From Shewanella intestini (lineage in GTDB: Bacteria > Pseudomonadota > Gammaproteobacteria > Enterobacterales > Shewanellaceae), in assembly GCF_018221465.1 (NCBI RefSeq), contig NZ_JAAIKR010000001.1:310001-374000 (forward strand): 64,000 nucleotides of DNA. Direction: 5' to 3'. The position numbers were made by a program, and so were the translations under genes. Shown here piece by piece: positions 10,212 to 19,973 of this stretch; position 1 is the first letter of the stretch; each line of letters begins with the position of its first letter. Under the pieces are notes generated by a model. The model was given only the letters and a program-made list of their open reading frames with translations, made no database searches and was not told the origin of the DNA.

Positions 10212-11236
10212 GTAAGCATTCAGACAATAATAGCGACAACCATCTTGACGCATCCATAGAAACAAGTAATGAGCCAAGCTTGGATGAAATGCTGGCGCAG
10301 ATGAATCAAGCATCGCCTGTTGCGGGCAGTCAATATGAACAAACTCAATGCGGTATGGTCGCCATTGTTGGACGTCCTAATGTGGGCAAGTCGACACTGC
10401 TAAATAAGCTTTTAGGCCAAAAAGTCAGTATTACCTCTAAAAAGCCACAAACCACACGTCATCGGATCATGGGGATCCATACCGATGGTGCAAAACAAAT
10501 CGTATTTATTGATACCCCCGGTCTTCATATTGAAGAAAAACGTGCGATTAACCGTTTAATGAACCGCGCAGCAGCAAGCTCGTTGGCTGATGTATCAATG
10601 GTAGTATTTGTCGTTGATGGCATGACATGGACTGAAGATGATGAGATGGTACTCAAAAAGTTAAGTCATCGTAATGGCGACCGTAAAATTGTATTAGCCA
10701 TCAACAAAGTTGATGAAATCAAAGATAAAGAAGCATTATTTCCGCACTTAGAAACATTATCTACGAAGTTAGATTTTGATGAAATATTACCTATTTCAGC
10801 TAGCAAAGGTACAAATGTGCAACGCTTACTTGATCTTGCTCAGAGCTCATTACCTGACGCGCCATTTTATTTCCCAGAAGATTATGTCACCGATCGTTCA
10901 CAACGTTTTATGGCATCTGAAATCGTGCGTGAAAAATTAATGCGCTTTTTAGGTGATGAGCTACCTTATGATGCGACCGTTGAAATAGAACAGTTTAAGA
11001 TGATGGATAACGGTGTTTATCAGATTAACGCACTTATTCTCGTTGAGCGTAAAGGCCAAAAGCGGATGGTGATTGGTAATAAAGGTGAACGCATTCGCAC
11101 CATCGCGACTCAAGCACGTTTAGATATGGAAACTTTATTTGATAACAAGGTTTTCTTAGAAGTTTGGGTTAAAGTAAAATCCGGTTGGGCTGATGATGAA
11201 CGAGCACTAAGAAGCTTAGGTTACGGTGAAGACTAA
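10208..11236 (+). CDS. era: GTPase Era
   Basis: A 342-residue Ras-like GTPase that binds 16S rRNA and helps 30S maturation. GRPNVGKST (G1), DTPG (G3) and NKVD (G4) define the GTPase domain, and [13 protein letters not shown] marks the C-terminal KH domain. Compared with the usual length of about 300 there is an N-terminal extension of some 40 polar residues. The first ATG overlaps rnc by four bases, typical for coupling, but ATG 10289 is an alternative that would remove most of the extension. The product is certain; the start is less so. Confidence 0.95.
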   Translation: MSKHSDNNSDNHLDASIETSNEPSLDEMLAQMNQASPVAGSQYEQTQCGMVAIVGRPNVGKSTLLNKLLGQKVSITSKKPQTTRHRIMGIHTDGAKQIVFIDTPGLHIEEKRAINRLMNRAAASSLADVSMVVFVVDGMTWTEDDEMVLKKLSHRNGDRKIVLAINKVDEIKDKEALFPHLETLSTKLDFDEILPISASKGTNVQRLLDLAQSSLPDAPFYFPEDYVTDRSQRFMASEIVREKLMRFLGDELPYDATVEIEQFKMMDNGVYQINALILVERKGQKRMVIGNKGERIRTIATQARLDMETLFDNKVFLEVWVKVKSGWADDERALRSLGYGED

Positions 11237-11263
11237 GCACTTTAATAATAAGGTTATAAGTTG

Positions 11264-11977
11264 ATGATGCAGCGTGCTTATGTTTTGCATCATCGACCTT
11301 TTCGTGAGTCCAGTGTCATTGTTAACTTGCTTGTCGACGGGGTAGGACGAGTGGATGCGATTACTCGTGTCGGTAATGGAAAACGCTCAATCAAAAGCAT
11401 TTTACAGCCCTTTCAACCACTACTTGTTCAGTTTCGATACCAACCTAAATCATCTGCTTCAGGGCTTCAAACCTTGTCGCAAATCGAACCCGCTTCAGTT
11501 GCACTGCCATTACAAGGCGATAGTCTATATTCGGGGATGTACTTAAATGAATTATTAGTCCGTTTGGTGAAAGTTGAACATCAAGCTGAATCATTATTTG
11601 TTGCCTATCACCAAACGCTGCTGAAGTTAGCTGGCGAATTCCATCCTAATTTATTACGTTATTTTGAAAAGCAATTATTGCAAGAGCTGGGTGCATTACC
11701 GCAGCTTGAATACGATACGTTAGGTGAAAAAATTGAAGCAGATTCATCTTATTTATTAATTGCTGAGTCTGGATTTCAAGTGGTTTACCGCGGCAATAAT
11801 CAAGCCATGAATCACGCAAAAGGCACGTTATCTGGCGCCATGTTACTCGCACTTTCTCAGCATGAATTATTACCAGCGCATATAAATCAAGCTAAAGGAT
11901 TAATGAGAAATTTATTAGCGCCTTTATTAGGGAATAAACCCTTATTAAGTAGGAAATTATTTCGACGTGAACGCTAA
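11264..11977 (+). CDS. recO: DNA repair protein RecO
   Basis: A protein of about 237 residues of the RecO family, which acts with RecR to load RecA on SSB-coated single-stranded DNA. The N-terminal OB fold contains RAYVLHHRPFRESS and GRVDAITRVG; LYSGMYLNELLVRL is a family block. The zinc-binding cysteines of some RecO proteins are absent, as in the enterobacterial type. The reading frame also offers TTG 11261 and ATG 11267; AAGG near 11250 favours ATG 11264. It follows era in the same direction. Confidence 0.93.
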   Translation: MMQRAYVLHHRPFRESSVIVNLLVDGVGRVDAITRVGNGKRSIKSILQPFQPLLVQFRYQPKSSASGLQTLSQIEPASVALPLQGDSLYSGMYLNELLVRLVKVEHQAESLFVAYHQTLLKLAGEFHPNLLRYFEKQLLQELGALPQLEYDTLGEKIEADSSYLLIAESGFQVVYRGNNQAMNHAKGTLSGAMLLALSQHELLPAHINQAKGLMRNLLAPLLGNKPLLSRKLFRRER

Positions 11978-12146
11978 TAATTGCAATCGAAAAACGCTAG
12001 AATAACTACAAATTTTATTTGCTAGCCGGTAACGTCTCATGCTTATCTCACATGTCCCAAACGGTCAATGTGCAGGATAATCGGGTCGACAAATATGATC
12101 ATGGCGAGCAATTCATCGATATTGAAATCAAATTAAGGAGCAATGT

Positions 12147-12884
12147 GTGAGTGCTATTTTATTAGGAATAAACATTGACCACATCGCAACGCTAAGACAA
12201 GCTCGTGGTACTGAGTATCCTGACCCAATTCATGGCGCTGCCGTTGCTGAACATGCTGGTGCAGACGGGATAACCATTCATTTACGTGAAGACCGTCGCC
12301 ATATTCAAGACCGAGATGTATATTTACTGGCAAAAACACTTAAAACGAGAATGAATTTCGAGTTTGCTGTGACGCAAGAGATGATTGACATTGCTTGTGA
12401 AGTTAAACCTGCTTATGCCTGTTTGGTACCTGAAAAGCGTGAAGAGTTAACCACTGAAGGTGGCTTAGATGTTGCTGGTCAGCTGGATAAAATAACATCT
12501 GCTGTGCAAAAGTTGGCTCAGCACGACATTAAAGTGTCGTTATTTATTGATGCAGATAAAGCGCAAATTGACGCAGCAGTTGCTTCTGGCGCGCCTTATA
12601 TTGAACTTCATACAGGTTGTTATGCTGATGCTGAAAATGATGCCGAGCAAGCGTTAGAGTTGTCACGTATTGTTGAAATGGCAAAGTATGCCCATTCAAA
12701 AGGGTTAATCGTTAATGCTGGCCATGGGCTGCATTATCATAATGTTAAAGCAATTGCCGCGATCCCTGAATTGTATGAGTTAAATATTGGTCATGCGGTT
12801 ATTGCACGCGCCGCCATTGATGGTTTAGATACAGCTGTCAGAGATATGAAGCAACTCATGCTAGAAGGCCGCAGAGGCGAATAA
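12147..12884 (+). CDS. pdxJ: pyridoxine 5'-phosphate synthase PdxJ
   Basis: A 245-residue TIM-barrel enzyme that makes pyridoxine 5'-phosphate from 1-deoxy-D-xylulose 5-phosphate and aminoacetone phosphate. Signatures are [15 protein letters not shown] at the N-terminus, HLREDRRHI, and [11 protein letters not shown] near the C-terminus. The start is GTG at 12147 because AAGGAG ends 6 bases before it. The 169-base gap after recO may hold a promoter. It overlaps acpS by one base. Confidence 0.96.
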   Translation: MSAILLGINIDHIATLRQARGTEYPDPIHGAAVAEHAGADGITIHLREDRRHIQDRDVYLLAKTLKTRMNFEFAVTQEMIDIACEVKPAYACLVPEKREELTTEGGLDVAGQLDKITSAVQKLAQHDIKVSLFIDADKAQIDAAVASGAPYIELHTGCYADAENDAEQALELSRIVEMAKYAHSKGLIVNAGHGLHYHNVKAIAAIPELYELNIGHAVIARAAIDGLDTAVRDMKQLMLEGRRGE

Positions 12885-13264
12885 TGGCAATTGTGGGTTT
12901 AGGCACTGATATTGTTGAGATAGCTAGGATCACTGCGCAAGTTGAGCGTAACCCACTTAGGTTAGCTCAACGTATTCTTACCGATGCTGAATTAACGATT
13001 TTTACTGAATCTAGTCAACCTGGGCGTTATCTCGCTAAACGTTTTGCAGCGAAAGAAGCGGCAGCAAAAGCATTAGGGACAGGTATTGGCCGTGGAGTAT
13101 CGTTTCAGCATATTCACATTAGTAATAATGACGATGGTGCGCCACTTGTAAGTTTTACCGACGGCGCGTTGGCAAGATTACACCGTTTAGGTGGCCGACA
13201 TGCTCATATATCAATTGCTGATGAACAACGCTATGCAACAGCAACCGTTATTTTAGAGTCGTAA
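12884..13264 (+). CDS. acpS: holo-[acyl-carrier-protein] synthase
   Basis: A 126-residue phosphopantetheinyl transferase that activates acyl carrier protein for fatty-acid synthesis. GLGTDIVEIARI at the N-terminus and KRFAAKEAAAKALGTGI (about residues 46-62) hold the Mg2+- and CoA-binding residues. It overlaps pdxJ by one base and is followed by a terminator, so it ends this operon. Confidence 0.96.
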   Translation: MAIVGLGTDIVEIARITAQVERNPLRLAQRILTDAELTIFTESSQPGRYLAKRFAAKEAAAKALGTGIGRGVSFQHIHISNNDDGAPLVSFTDGALARLHRLGGRHAHISIADEQRYATATVILES

Positions 13265-13283
13265 AAATTGTTTTACTTTAAAT

Positions 13284-13310
13284 AAAAGGCGCATTTGCGC
13301 CTTTTTCTTT
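13284..13310 (+). terminator. rho-independent terminator after acpS
   Basis: AAAAGGCGCA / TGCGCCTTTT stem with a 2-base centre and a T-rich tail, about 20 bases after the acpS stop. Confidence 0.88.
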
Positions 13311-13358
13311 TCCCTCAAACCATTTTCGTCTGCACATCATTAATGATTTATTGTCACA

Positions 13359-13472
13359 ATGGATAATCCCATATTAGCTTTGGTTGGGTTTTTATGCTGT
13401 TTGATTTTAGCGCTTGGTTTTTATCAATTAAAGCACCTGCTTATTATGCAAGGTGAGCGTTTAGGGTTTTAA
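13359..13472 (+). CDS. possible 37-residue single-pass membrane peptide
   Basis: An ATG-to-TAA frame of 37 codons reads MDNPILALVGFLCCLILALG and then a short polar tail (FYQLKHLLIMQGERLGF). Residues 4-20 would form one transmembrane helix. It sits in the gap between the acpS terminator and the Mpo1-like gene, in the same direction. There is no convincing Shine-Dalgarno site, so expression is unproven. I do not recognise a family. The hydrophobic core followed by a charged end argues against pure chance but does not prove coding. Confidence 0.42.
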   Translation: MDNPILALVGFLCCLILALGFYQLKHLLIMQGERLGF

Positions 13473-13526
13473 ATGTCGAATGAATAGGTTAGATTAACAA
13501 AAAAATAACATTCGGTGGGCAACATT

Positions 13527-14048
13527 ATGAAATCGGCAATAGAACAACTTTCTACCTATAAAAGCGTCCATTTAAACCCTAAAAACATCCGCACTCACTT
13601 TGTTGGCGTACCTATGATTATTTGGTCTATTTTCACCCTATTAGGTTGCCTACGATTTCAACTGTCGACAATTGAATTTAGCGCAGCGATGGTGTTTATG
13701 TTGTTAGTACTTGGTTATTATTTTATCTTGCATGCCAAGCTTGCATTGGGGTTAATGGTATTTATTATTCCAGTGTTATTGAGTTCAAACTATGTGGCAG
13801 TGGAAACTTCTCATCCGCTATTAATCGCCATTTCGGTTTTTGTTATTGGTTGGGGCATTCAGTTTATTGGACATAAATATGAAAAAGCCAAACCTGCCTT
13901 TATCGATGACTTAAATCAGCTATTAATTGGGCCGTTTTTTTTAATGGCAGAGGTTTATTTTTTACTGGGTTGGCAACAACAATTAGAGCAAGACATCACG
14001 CCATTAGCACGTGATAAACGCCGCGCATTAGAAGCTAAATTGCGCTAA
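13527..14048 (+). CDS. Mpo1-like (DUF962) membrane protein
   Basis: A membrane protein of about 173 residues with the DUF962/Mpo1 signature: YKSVHLNPKNIRTHFVGVPMIIW at the N-terminus and a second conserved GWGIQFIGHKYEKAKPAF with His after four hydrophobic segments. The yeast member Mpo1 is an Fe2+-dependent dioxygenase of 2-hydroxy fatty acids; the conserved His residues here are compatible with such metal binding, but the bacterial role is not established. ATG 13527 is preferred over GTG 13515 because GGTGGG lies 7 bases before it. Confidence 0.75.
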   Translation: MKSAIEQLSTYKSVHLNPKNIRTHFVGVPMIIWSIFTLLGCLRFQLSTIEFSAAMVFMLLVLGYYFILHAKLALGLMVFIIPVLLSSNYVAVETSHPLLIAISVFVIGWGIQFIGHKYEKAKPAFIDDLNQLLIGPFFLMAEVYFLLGWQQQLEQDITPLARDKRRALEAKLR

Positions 14049-14091
14049 GCACTGCTTTGTTATGTTGCTTTATTGCTCATGTTAGAGAAGT

Positions 14092-14119
14092 AAAAAAGTC
14101 GCCATATGGCGACTTTTTA
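14092..14119 (+). terminator. bidirectional terminator after the Mpo1-like gene
   Basis: AAAAAAGTCGCC / ATATGGCGACTTTTT forms an 8-10 bp palindromic stem (GTCGCCATATGGCGAC at its core) with A and T runs on both sides, so it may work in both directions. Confidence 0.85.
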
Positions 14120-14279
14120 TTAGCAAGTGAATGAGACTATCAATGGCAATTTTTGTTGAGCTTGAGCTTGAGCGCTAATTGATTCGCATCATTTGTTTCT
14201 TTTTATAGCCAACCCTCATCTGATTACAAGGCTTTTATTGGCTTTGGCTAATGTCAGCTATGAGTGCTTCGTTATATTA

Positions 14280-15560
14280 TTAACTTATCTTTGCTGGAGT
14301 GACTTTAACTGTTTTTACCATGTTATCAGCCACTGTTATCACCTCTAGCGGGTACCCGGCTATTTCTAAACAAGTATTGGCTGCTGGAATATCTTCAAGA
14401 AACTCAATAATTAACCCGTTAAGGGTTTTAGGGCCATCGGTGGGAAAGCGCCAATTCATTTCTTTATTCAATTCGCGAATATTAATCGTGCCATCGATTA
14501 AGTAACTGCCATCCACTTGTACATTAATTTCATCACTTGGATCTGGCAACATTGAGGTAGTAAAGTCGCCAACAATCTCTTCTAAGATATCTTCAAGCGT
14601 CACTAAACCTTGAATATCACCATACTCATCAACCACCAAGCCAATTCGGGCTTTGTTTTGCTGGAAGTTTGCTAATTGAACATTAAGTGGAGTGCCTTCA
14701 GGTATGAAATACAATTCTTTTACAGCACGTAATAGTGTTGATTTACTAAAATCTTCTTTTGACTGCAGTCGTAATGCATCACGCAAGTGAATAAAGCCAA
14801 CGGCATCATCGATATTGTCACGATAAACTAAAACGCGAGTATGTGGGCTCTGAATCACTTGCTTGTTAATTTGTTTGAAGTCGTCATTAACGTTAATTGC
14901 GTAGATGTCTGAGCGAGCAATCATGACGTCTTCTACGGTGACCTTTTCAAGATTAAGGATAGACAGCAACATTTCTTGGTGGCGTTGGGGGATCAACGCA
15001 CCCGCTTCATGTACTACGGTACGAAGCTCCTCTTGGCTTAATGCATCATTATTTTTAAGATCTTTAATTCCCAGTAACTTTAAGAACGTTCCGGTAATGT
15101 AATTGAGCGTTTTTACAAACGGTGACAGTAGTAGCGATAACCACTTTAAAATAAAACTCGAAGGAAAAGCGATGCGTTCTGGATGAATCGCCGCGTATGT
15201 TTTGGGGGTAACTTCTGCAAAAATTAAAATAACGACCGTTAATACTCCTGTCGTAATCGCAATACTGGCAGCTTCATCAATTTGGTACTGGCTTAATACA
15301 CGCATACCAATGATGGTTGCTATAGAAGAAGCCAGAATGTTGACCAAGTTATTGCCGATAAGGATAAGGCCAATTAATCTATCGGGTCTATCAAGCATTG
15401 ACATGGCGCGTTTTGCACCGCTATGCCCTTTAGATGCCAAGTGGCGTAAACGATATCGGTTTAATGACATCATCGCGGTTTCTGAACCTGAGAAATAAGC
15501 CGAAATTAGAATTAATACAAATAAAAAAATCAATAACGAACTGGTCGATATATCGTCCAA
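14280..15560 (-). CDS. CNNM/CBS-domain membrane protein (YfjD/CorB type)
   Basis: A 426-residue protein of the UPF0053 family: an N-terminal CNNM (DUF21) membrane domain with about four helices (residues 1-180, including SAYFSGSETAMMSLNRYRLRHLA), a CBS pair (about 200-330, VEDVMIARSDI and GDIQGLVTLEDILEEIVGDF), and a C-terminal CorC_HlyC domain (LIDGTINIRELN...). Related proteins act in Mg2+ or Co2+ efflux. The start is TTG at 15560, chosen because GGAG lies 7 bases upstream. It is downstream of the YpjD-like gene, as yfjD is next to ypjD in other gammaproteobacteria. Confidence 0.88.
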   Translation of the reverse strand: MDDISTSSLLIFLFVLILISAYFSGSETAMMSLNRYRLRHLASKGHSGAKRAMSMLDRPDRLIGLILIGNNLVNILASSIATIIGMRVLSQYQIDEAASIAITTGVLTVVILIFAEVTPKTYAAIHPERIAFPSSFILKWLSLLLSPFVKTLNYITGTFLKLLGIKDLKNNDALSQEELRTVVHEAGALIPQRHQEMLLSILNLEKVTVEDVMIARSDIYAINVNDDFKQINKQVIQSPHTRVLVYRDNIDDAVGFIHLRDALRLQSKEDFSKSTLLRAVKELYFIPEGTPLNVQLANFQQNKARIGLVVDEYGDIQGLVTLEDILEEIVGDFTTSMLPDPSDEINVQVDGSYLIDGTINIRELNKEMNWRFPTDGPKTLNGLIIEFLEDIPAANTCLEIAGYPLEVITVADNMVKTVKVTPAKIS

Positions 15561-15656
15561 GAAAGTGCTCCAATGTGATTGCTAACAGACATGCGAAATG
15601 CAAAGCCTTAGTCCCAATCGACCATTATTAATTACTGTATCGAAGAGTCAAGGCTT

Positions 15657-15688
15657 AAGGTTGATTTCTTGTATTAGAAATCAACCTT
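15657..15688. terminator. 13-bp perfect hairpin downstream of the ypjD-like gene
   Basis: AAGGTTGATTTCT and AGAAATCAACCTT form a perfect 13-bp stem with a 6-base loop, 10 bases after the ypjD stop on the minus strand. No T run follows, so it may be an mRNA-stabilising or attenuating hairpin rather than a full terminator. Confidence 0.5.
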
Positions 15689-15697
15689 GAGGAAGGA

Positions 15698-16516
15698 TTA
15701 GTTAAGAATGAGTTCTTTGACAACGCGGGCGCCAAAGTAACCAAGCGAAAGCAGGAATCCGCCAGATAAACAGTAAATAACCGCCGTGCGCGTGCGACAA
15801 CCGATAGTACGTTGTTGCCATAACATTGTGCCATACACACACCAAGCAATAAGAGATAATACGGTTTTATGGCCTTTGCCATCTTGAAACATATCATCTA
15901 AGAATATAAAACCACTTATAAGAGATAAGGTTAAAAATATAAACCCAATTAACACTAAATGATAAAGCTGCTTCTCTACCGTCATTAATGGCGGCATTGA
16001 TGGGCTCATGATTAATGTCTTTTCTTTTAATTTCTTTTGGATTAAATACATTTGAATGGCATAAAGTGCGGCAATCATTAATGCGCTGTAGCCGATAAGT
16101 GATAACACAATATGAACCAAAACACTGGGGTGAGAAGCCAGTGGTTCAATGGCGTTTTGCTCTGGTAGCCAAAGCAATGCAACTGAAATGATTGAACAGG
16201 CATAAACAACAGGTACAACAACAATTACTTTTAAGCGAGTGATAACGAGCGTGAAAGACAGTGCAATTATCCAGTTAATAATTGAGATCACATTTGTGAG
16301 ACTATAATTGAGTCCTTGCGGAGTAAAAACAACACAATATAAAGCTAATCCATGCAACCCTACAGCGATGGCCGAAACTCCCATCACTAATTGACGGTTA
16401 GGTCCGTCGGCATGAAATAAACGGCTAGATACTAATAATAACGAAATACAGTACAACAGCATGGCCGCTGTTGAAAAAACAACCATCAACGCAGGTTCAG
16501 TTGAAAAATTAACCAT
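15698..16516 (-). CDS. ypjD: YpjD-like cytochrome c assembly-family membrane protein
   Basis: A membrane protein of about 272 residues with eight or so hydrophobic segments, related to the CcsA/CcmC heme-handling family. LVHIVLSLIGYSALMIAALYAIQMYL and the segment around HKTVLSLIAWCVYG with its preceding GHKT are typical of YpjD. The longer frame begins at 16570, but ATG 16516 has AAAGG upstream and gives the usual length. It is divergent from ffh, the same arrangement as in Escherichia coli. Function in the cell is not established. Confidence 0.82.
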   Translation of the reverse strand: MVNFSTEPALMVVFSTAAMLLYCISLLLVSSRLFHADGPNRQLVMGVSAIAVGLHGLALYCVVFTPQGLNYSLTNVISIINWIIALSFTLVITRLKVIVVVPVVYACSIISVALLWLPEQNAIEPLASHPSVLVHIVLSLIGYSALMIAALYAIQMYLIQKKLKEKTLIMSPSMPPLMTVEKQLYHLVLIGFIFLTLSLISGFIFLDDMFQDGKGHKTVLSLIAWCVYGTMLWQQRTIGCRTRTAVIYCLSGGFLLSLGYFGARVVKELILN

Positions 16517-16777
16517 TTGGTTCAACCTTTTAATAATGTTAGAGCTTAATGAAAACGTAATTCTCATCAAACGATAATTAATCTTAGAATAACACGATTG
16601 TCTTACATTATGGCAGTGACTTAATGCGCATAATTTGACTGTATCGACATCATTTTCATAAATTTATTCATTAAAGGTTTTAAACGGTCACATATTGCTA
16701 TGTGCAACACTCGCATCTAATACTGGTTTGGGTATAATAGCCGCCATTATCGAGTGGCTATAGGTATAACGCTAACC

Positions 16778-18151
16778 ATGTTTGAGAATTTATCTGACAG
16801 ATTATCCCGCACCCTAAAGAATATTAGCGGTCGTGGTCGGCTCACCGAAGACAATATAAAAGAAACATTACGTGAAGTGCGCATGGCCTTGTTGGAGGCG
16901 GATGTTGCGCTTCCTGTTGTGCGCGAATTTGTCAACAGCGTCAAAGAGCGCGCCGTTGGTCAAGAAGTCTCAAAAAGTTTAAGTCCTGGGCAAGCATTTA
17001 TTAAAATCGTTCAAGCTGAACTTGAACGGGCAATGGGTGAATCAAATGAAGCATTAGATTTAGCCGCAACGCCACCAGCAGTCATTATGATGGCGGGTTT
17101 ACAAGGTGCGGGTAAAACAACATCTGTTGCCAAACTCAGTAAGCTTTTACGTACTCGCCATAAAAAATCAGTATTGGTAGTGAGCGCTGATGTTTATCGC
17201 CCAGCAGCGATTAAGCAGTTAGAAACATTAGCCCAAGAAGTGGAAGTTGAGTTCTTCCCATCTGATGTCAGCCAAAAACCCGTTGATATCGCTAATGCTG
17301 CAATCGCTCATGCGAAATTAAAGTTCATTGATGTTGTTATTGTCGATACCGCAGGTCGTCTGCATGTCGATGAAGCCATGATGGATGAAATTAAAGACTT
17401 ACATGCTGCGGTAACGCCTGTTGAAACCTTGTTTGTGGTTGATGCTATGACAGGTCAAGATGCTGCCAATACAGCAAAAGCTTTTAATGAAGCCTTACCA
17501 TTAACTGGGGTGGTGTTAACCAAGGTTGATGGTGATGCTCGTGGTGGTGCGGCGTTATCGATTCGTAATATTACCGGTAAGCCAATTAAATTCTTAGGTG
17601 TCGGTGAAAAAACGGATGCACTTGAACCTTTCCACCCAGACCGAATTGCTTCACGCATTTTGGGCATGGGTGATGTCCTTTCATTAATTGAAGAAGTAGA
17701 ACGTGGCGTTGATAAAGACAAAGCCATGAAACTTGCTTCAAAAGTGAAGAAAGGTGGCAGCTTTGATTTAGAAGATTTCCGTGAACAACTTCAGCAAATG
17801 AAGAACATGGGCGGAATGATGAACATGATCGAAAAAATGCCAGGTGTAGGACAATTACCTCCTGAAGCGCTTGCCCAAGTGCAAGAAGGTAAAATGACCG
17901 GACAAATGGAAGCCATTATTAATTCGATGACGGCCAAAGAACGTAAAAACCCTGATTTAATCAAAGGTTCACGTAAACGCCGGATAGCCAATGGTTCAGG
18001 TACCCAAATTCAAGACGTAAATCGCTTATTAAAGCAATTTAGTCAAATGCAAAAAATGATGAAAAAGATGTCGTCAAAAGGCGGCATGAAGAAAATGATG
18101 CGCAGTATGGGGGGAATGATGCCTCCGGGAATGAAGTTCCCAGGTAAATAA
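16778..18151 (+). CDS. ffh: signal recognition particle protein Ffh
   Basis: A 457-residue SRP GTPase that binds 4.5S RNA and signal sequences of nascent membrane proteins and docks with FtsY. The N domain starts MFENLSDRLSRTL; the G domain has GLQGAGKTTS, DTAGR and TKVDGDARGG; the methionine-rich M domain forms the C-terminus (MQKMMKKM, MMRSMGGMMPPGMKFPGK). The frame opens at GTG 16754, but the family start MFENLSDRL is ATG 16778. It precedes the rpsP operon. Confidence 0.97.
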   Translation: MFENLSDRLSRTLKNISGRGRLTEDNIKETLREVRMALLEADVALPVVREFVNSVKERAVGQEVSKSLSPGQAFIKIVQAELERAMGESNEALDLAATPPAVIMMAGLQGAGKTTSVAKLSKLLRTRHKKSVLVVSADVYRPAAIKQLETLAQEVEVEFFPSDVSQKPVDIANAAIAHAKLKFIDVVIVDTAGRLHVDEAMMDEIKDLHAAVTPVETLFVVDAMTGQDAANTAKAFNEALPLTGVVLTKVDGDARGGAALSIRNITGKPIKFLGVGEKTDALEPFHPDRIASRILGMGDVLSLIEEVERGVDKDKAMKLASKVKKGGSFDLEDFREQLQQMKNMGGMMNMIEKMPGVGQLPPEALAQVQEGKMTGQMEAIINSMTAKERKNPDLIKGSRKRRIANGSGTQIQDVNRLLKQFSQMQKMMKKMSSKGGMKKMMRSMGGMMPPGMKFPGK

Positions 18152-18258
18152 CCACTTTATTACTGATGCGCATTGCTCATCAATATTAAATTCAATCACA
18201 TCGGCAGAGATTTCGACCCACAGACAGGCATTGATTACTGTTATATGAACAGTTTTTG

Positions 18259-18286
18259 TTGCAATAGTTCTCAAGTCAGGTAAAAT
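18259..18286 (+). promoter_or_regulatory. candidate promoter of the rpsP operon
   Basis: TTGCAA at 18259-18264 and TAAAAT at 18281-18286 are separated by 16 bases, close to a sigma-70 promoter, about 85 bases upstream of the rpsP start. Confidence 0.45.
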
Positions 18287-18371
18287 CTGCCAGCTTTCTT
18301 CTGGGACCTCTGCGAACACGGGTTCCAGTTTTTATTTTTGCTTCTTGCAAATCATTAGAGGAATAAAACGC

Positions 18372-18623
18372 ATGGTTACCATTCGTTTAGCTCGTGGCGG
18401 CGCTAAAAAGCGTCCATTTTACAATATCGTAGTGGCTGATAGCCGCAATGCTCGTGACGGTCGTTTCATCGAGCGTGTAGGTTTCTTCAACCCAATGGCT
18501 CGCGGCCAAGAAGAAACTTTACGTATTGATTTAGAGCGTATTGAGCACTGGGTTGCTACTGGTGCTGCAACATCTGAGCGTGTTGCTAAGTTAATCAAAG
18601 ACGCACGTAAAGCTGCTGCTTAA
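18372..18623 (+). CDS. rpsP: 30S ribosomal protein S16
   Basis: An 83-residue S16 protein ([40 protein letters not shown]). The frame opens at 18345, but ATG 18372 is the family start and has an AGAGG site in front. It binds 16S rRNA in the 5' and central domains. It is the first gene of rpsP-rimM-trmD-rplS. Confidence 0.98.
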   Translation: MVTIRLARGGAKKRPFYNIVVADSRNARDGRFIERVGFFNPMARGQEETLRIDLERIEHWVATGAATSERVAKLIKDARKAAA

Positions 18624-18645
18624 TCGTGTTAGAAGGTATAGATAG

Positions 18646-19176
18646 ATGAGTGATATCCAACAGCCAATTGTACTGGGTAAATTAGGCTCTAGTCATGGCA
18701 TTAAAGGTTGGCTAAAAATCACTGCCTATACCGATTCTGTTGATGGTATTTTTAACTATTCACCTTGGTTGATTAAAGAACAAGGCGAATGGCGCGAAGT
18801 GAAAGTCAAGCAATGGAAACCCCAAGGTAAGGCGGTAATCGCTGAGCTAGAAGGCGTATCTAATCGCGAGCAGGCACAGATGCTTACTAATTGTGAAATC
18901 GCAATTATGCCTGAGCAGATGCAAAAGTTAGCTGATGATGAATTTTATTGGCGTGACCTTATTGGCTGCGAAGTGACTAACACTAATGGCTATAACATGG
19001 GAAAAGTCGATCAGATTGTGGAAACAGGATCGAACGACGTTTTACTGATTAAAGCTAACGTGAAAGATGCATTTGGCAAAGTGGAACGAATGATCCCCTT
19101 TGTCACCGAGCAGTTCATCAAACAGGTGGATTTGCAAGGCAAACAGATAATCGTGGATTGGGATCCTGACTTTTAA
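18646..19176 (+). CDS. rimM: 16S rRNA processing protein RimM
   Basis: A 176-residue ribosome maturation factor that binds S19 and helps assembly of the 30S head. The N-terminal RimM domain contains [16 protein letters not shown]; the C-terminal PRC-barrel domain includes [27 protein letters not shown] and IPFVTEQFI. Conserved position between rpsP and trmD. Confidence 0.96.
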   Translation: MSDIQQPIVLGKLGSSHGIKGWLKITAYTDSVDGIFNYSPWLIKEQGEWREVKVKQWKPQGKAVIAELEGVSNREQAQMLTNCEIAIMPEQMQKLADDEFYWRDLIGCEVTNTNGYNMGKVDQIVETGSNDVLLIKANVKDAFGKVERMIPFVTEQFIKQVDLQGKQIIVDWDPDF

Positions 19177-19191
19177 GTCGAGGTACAGCAT

Positions 19192-19938
19192 ATGTGGTTA
19201 GGGGTTATTACCCTGTTTCCAGAGATGTTTCGTGCTGTGACAGACTTTGGAGTGACGGGTCGAGCCGTGAAAAACGGCCTGCTTGAGGTGCAAACGTGGA
19301 ATCCTCGTGATTTCACCCATGATAAACATCACACGGTTGATGACCGACCTTACGGCGGTGGACCTGGGATGTTAATGATGGTGCAACCTTTGCGAGATGC
19401 CATTCATGCAGCTAAAGCTGCATCGGGTGACAGAGCGAAAGTGATTTATCTATCACCTCAGGGACGCAAGCTGGATCAGCGTGGTGTTTCTGAGTTAGCT
19501 AAATCAGACAGTTTGATATTAGTGTGTGGTCGTTACGAAGGTATTGATGAACGCATTATTCAAGCTGAAGTAGATGAAGAATGGTCAATTGGTGATTACG
19601 TGCTTTCGGGCGGAGAATTACCAGCAATGACGTTAATCGATTCAGTTGCAAGACTAGTACCTGGTGTATTAGGAAAGCAAGCGTCGGCAGAGCAAGATTC
19701 TTTCTCTAACGGCATTTTGGATTGTCCTCATTATACGCGCCCTGAAAACTTAGATGGTATGGACGTACCTGCAGTGCTATTAAGCGGTGATCACGAAAAA
19801 ATTAGAATCTGGCGGTTACAACAAAGTCTGAAAAGAACTTTTTTGCGACGACCAGAAATATTTGAAAATCTAGCTCTGACTGACGAACAATCGACTTTAT
19901 TAGCGCAGTTCGTACAAAATACGGACGAGTCCGAATAG
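19192..19938 (+). CDS. trmD: tRNA (guanine-N1)-methyltransferase TrmD
   Basis: A 248-residue trefoil-knot SPOUT methyltransferase that makes m1G37 in tRNAs with G36, which prevents frameshifting. [13 protein letters not shown] opens the protein. The knot and SAM site are in [21 protein letters not shown] and [16 protein letters not shown]. The basic C-terminal domain follows. Between rimM and rplS as usual. Confidence 0.97.
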   Translation: MWLGVITLFPEMFRAVTDFGVTGRAVKNGLLEVQTWNPRDFTHDKHHTVDDRPYGGGPGMLMMVQPLRDAIHAAKAASGDRAKVIYLSPQGRKLDQRGVSELAKSDSLILVCGRYEGIDERIIQAEVDEEWSIGDYVLSGGELPAMTLIDSVARLVPGVLGKQASAEQDSFSNGILDCPHYTRPENLDGMDVPAVLLSGDHEKIRIWRLQQSLKRTFLRRPEIFENLALTDEQSTLLAQFVQNTDESE

Positions 19939-19973
19939 TCATCGCTTCAGTTTATTCTAGAACGGAGTAAGTT

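Noticed and set aside
14155-14175. GAGCTT repeated in tandem after the Mpo1-like gene
   Set aside because: Only about three imperfect copies; chance is sufficient and no function is suggested.
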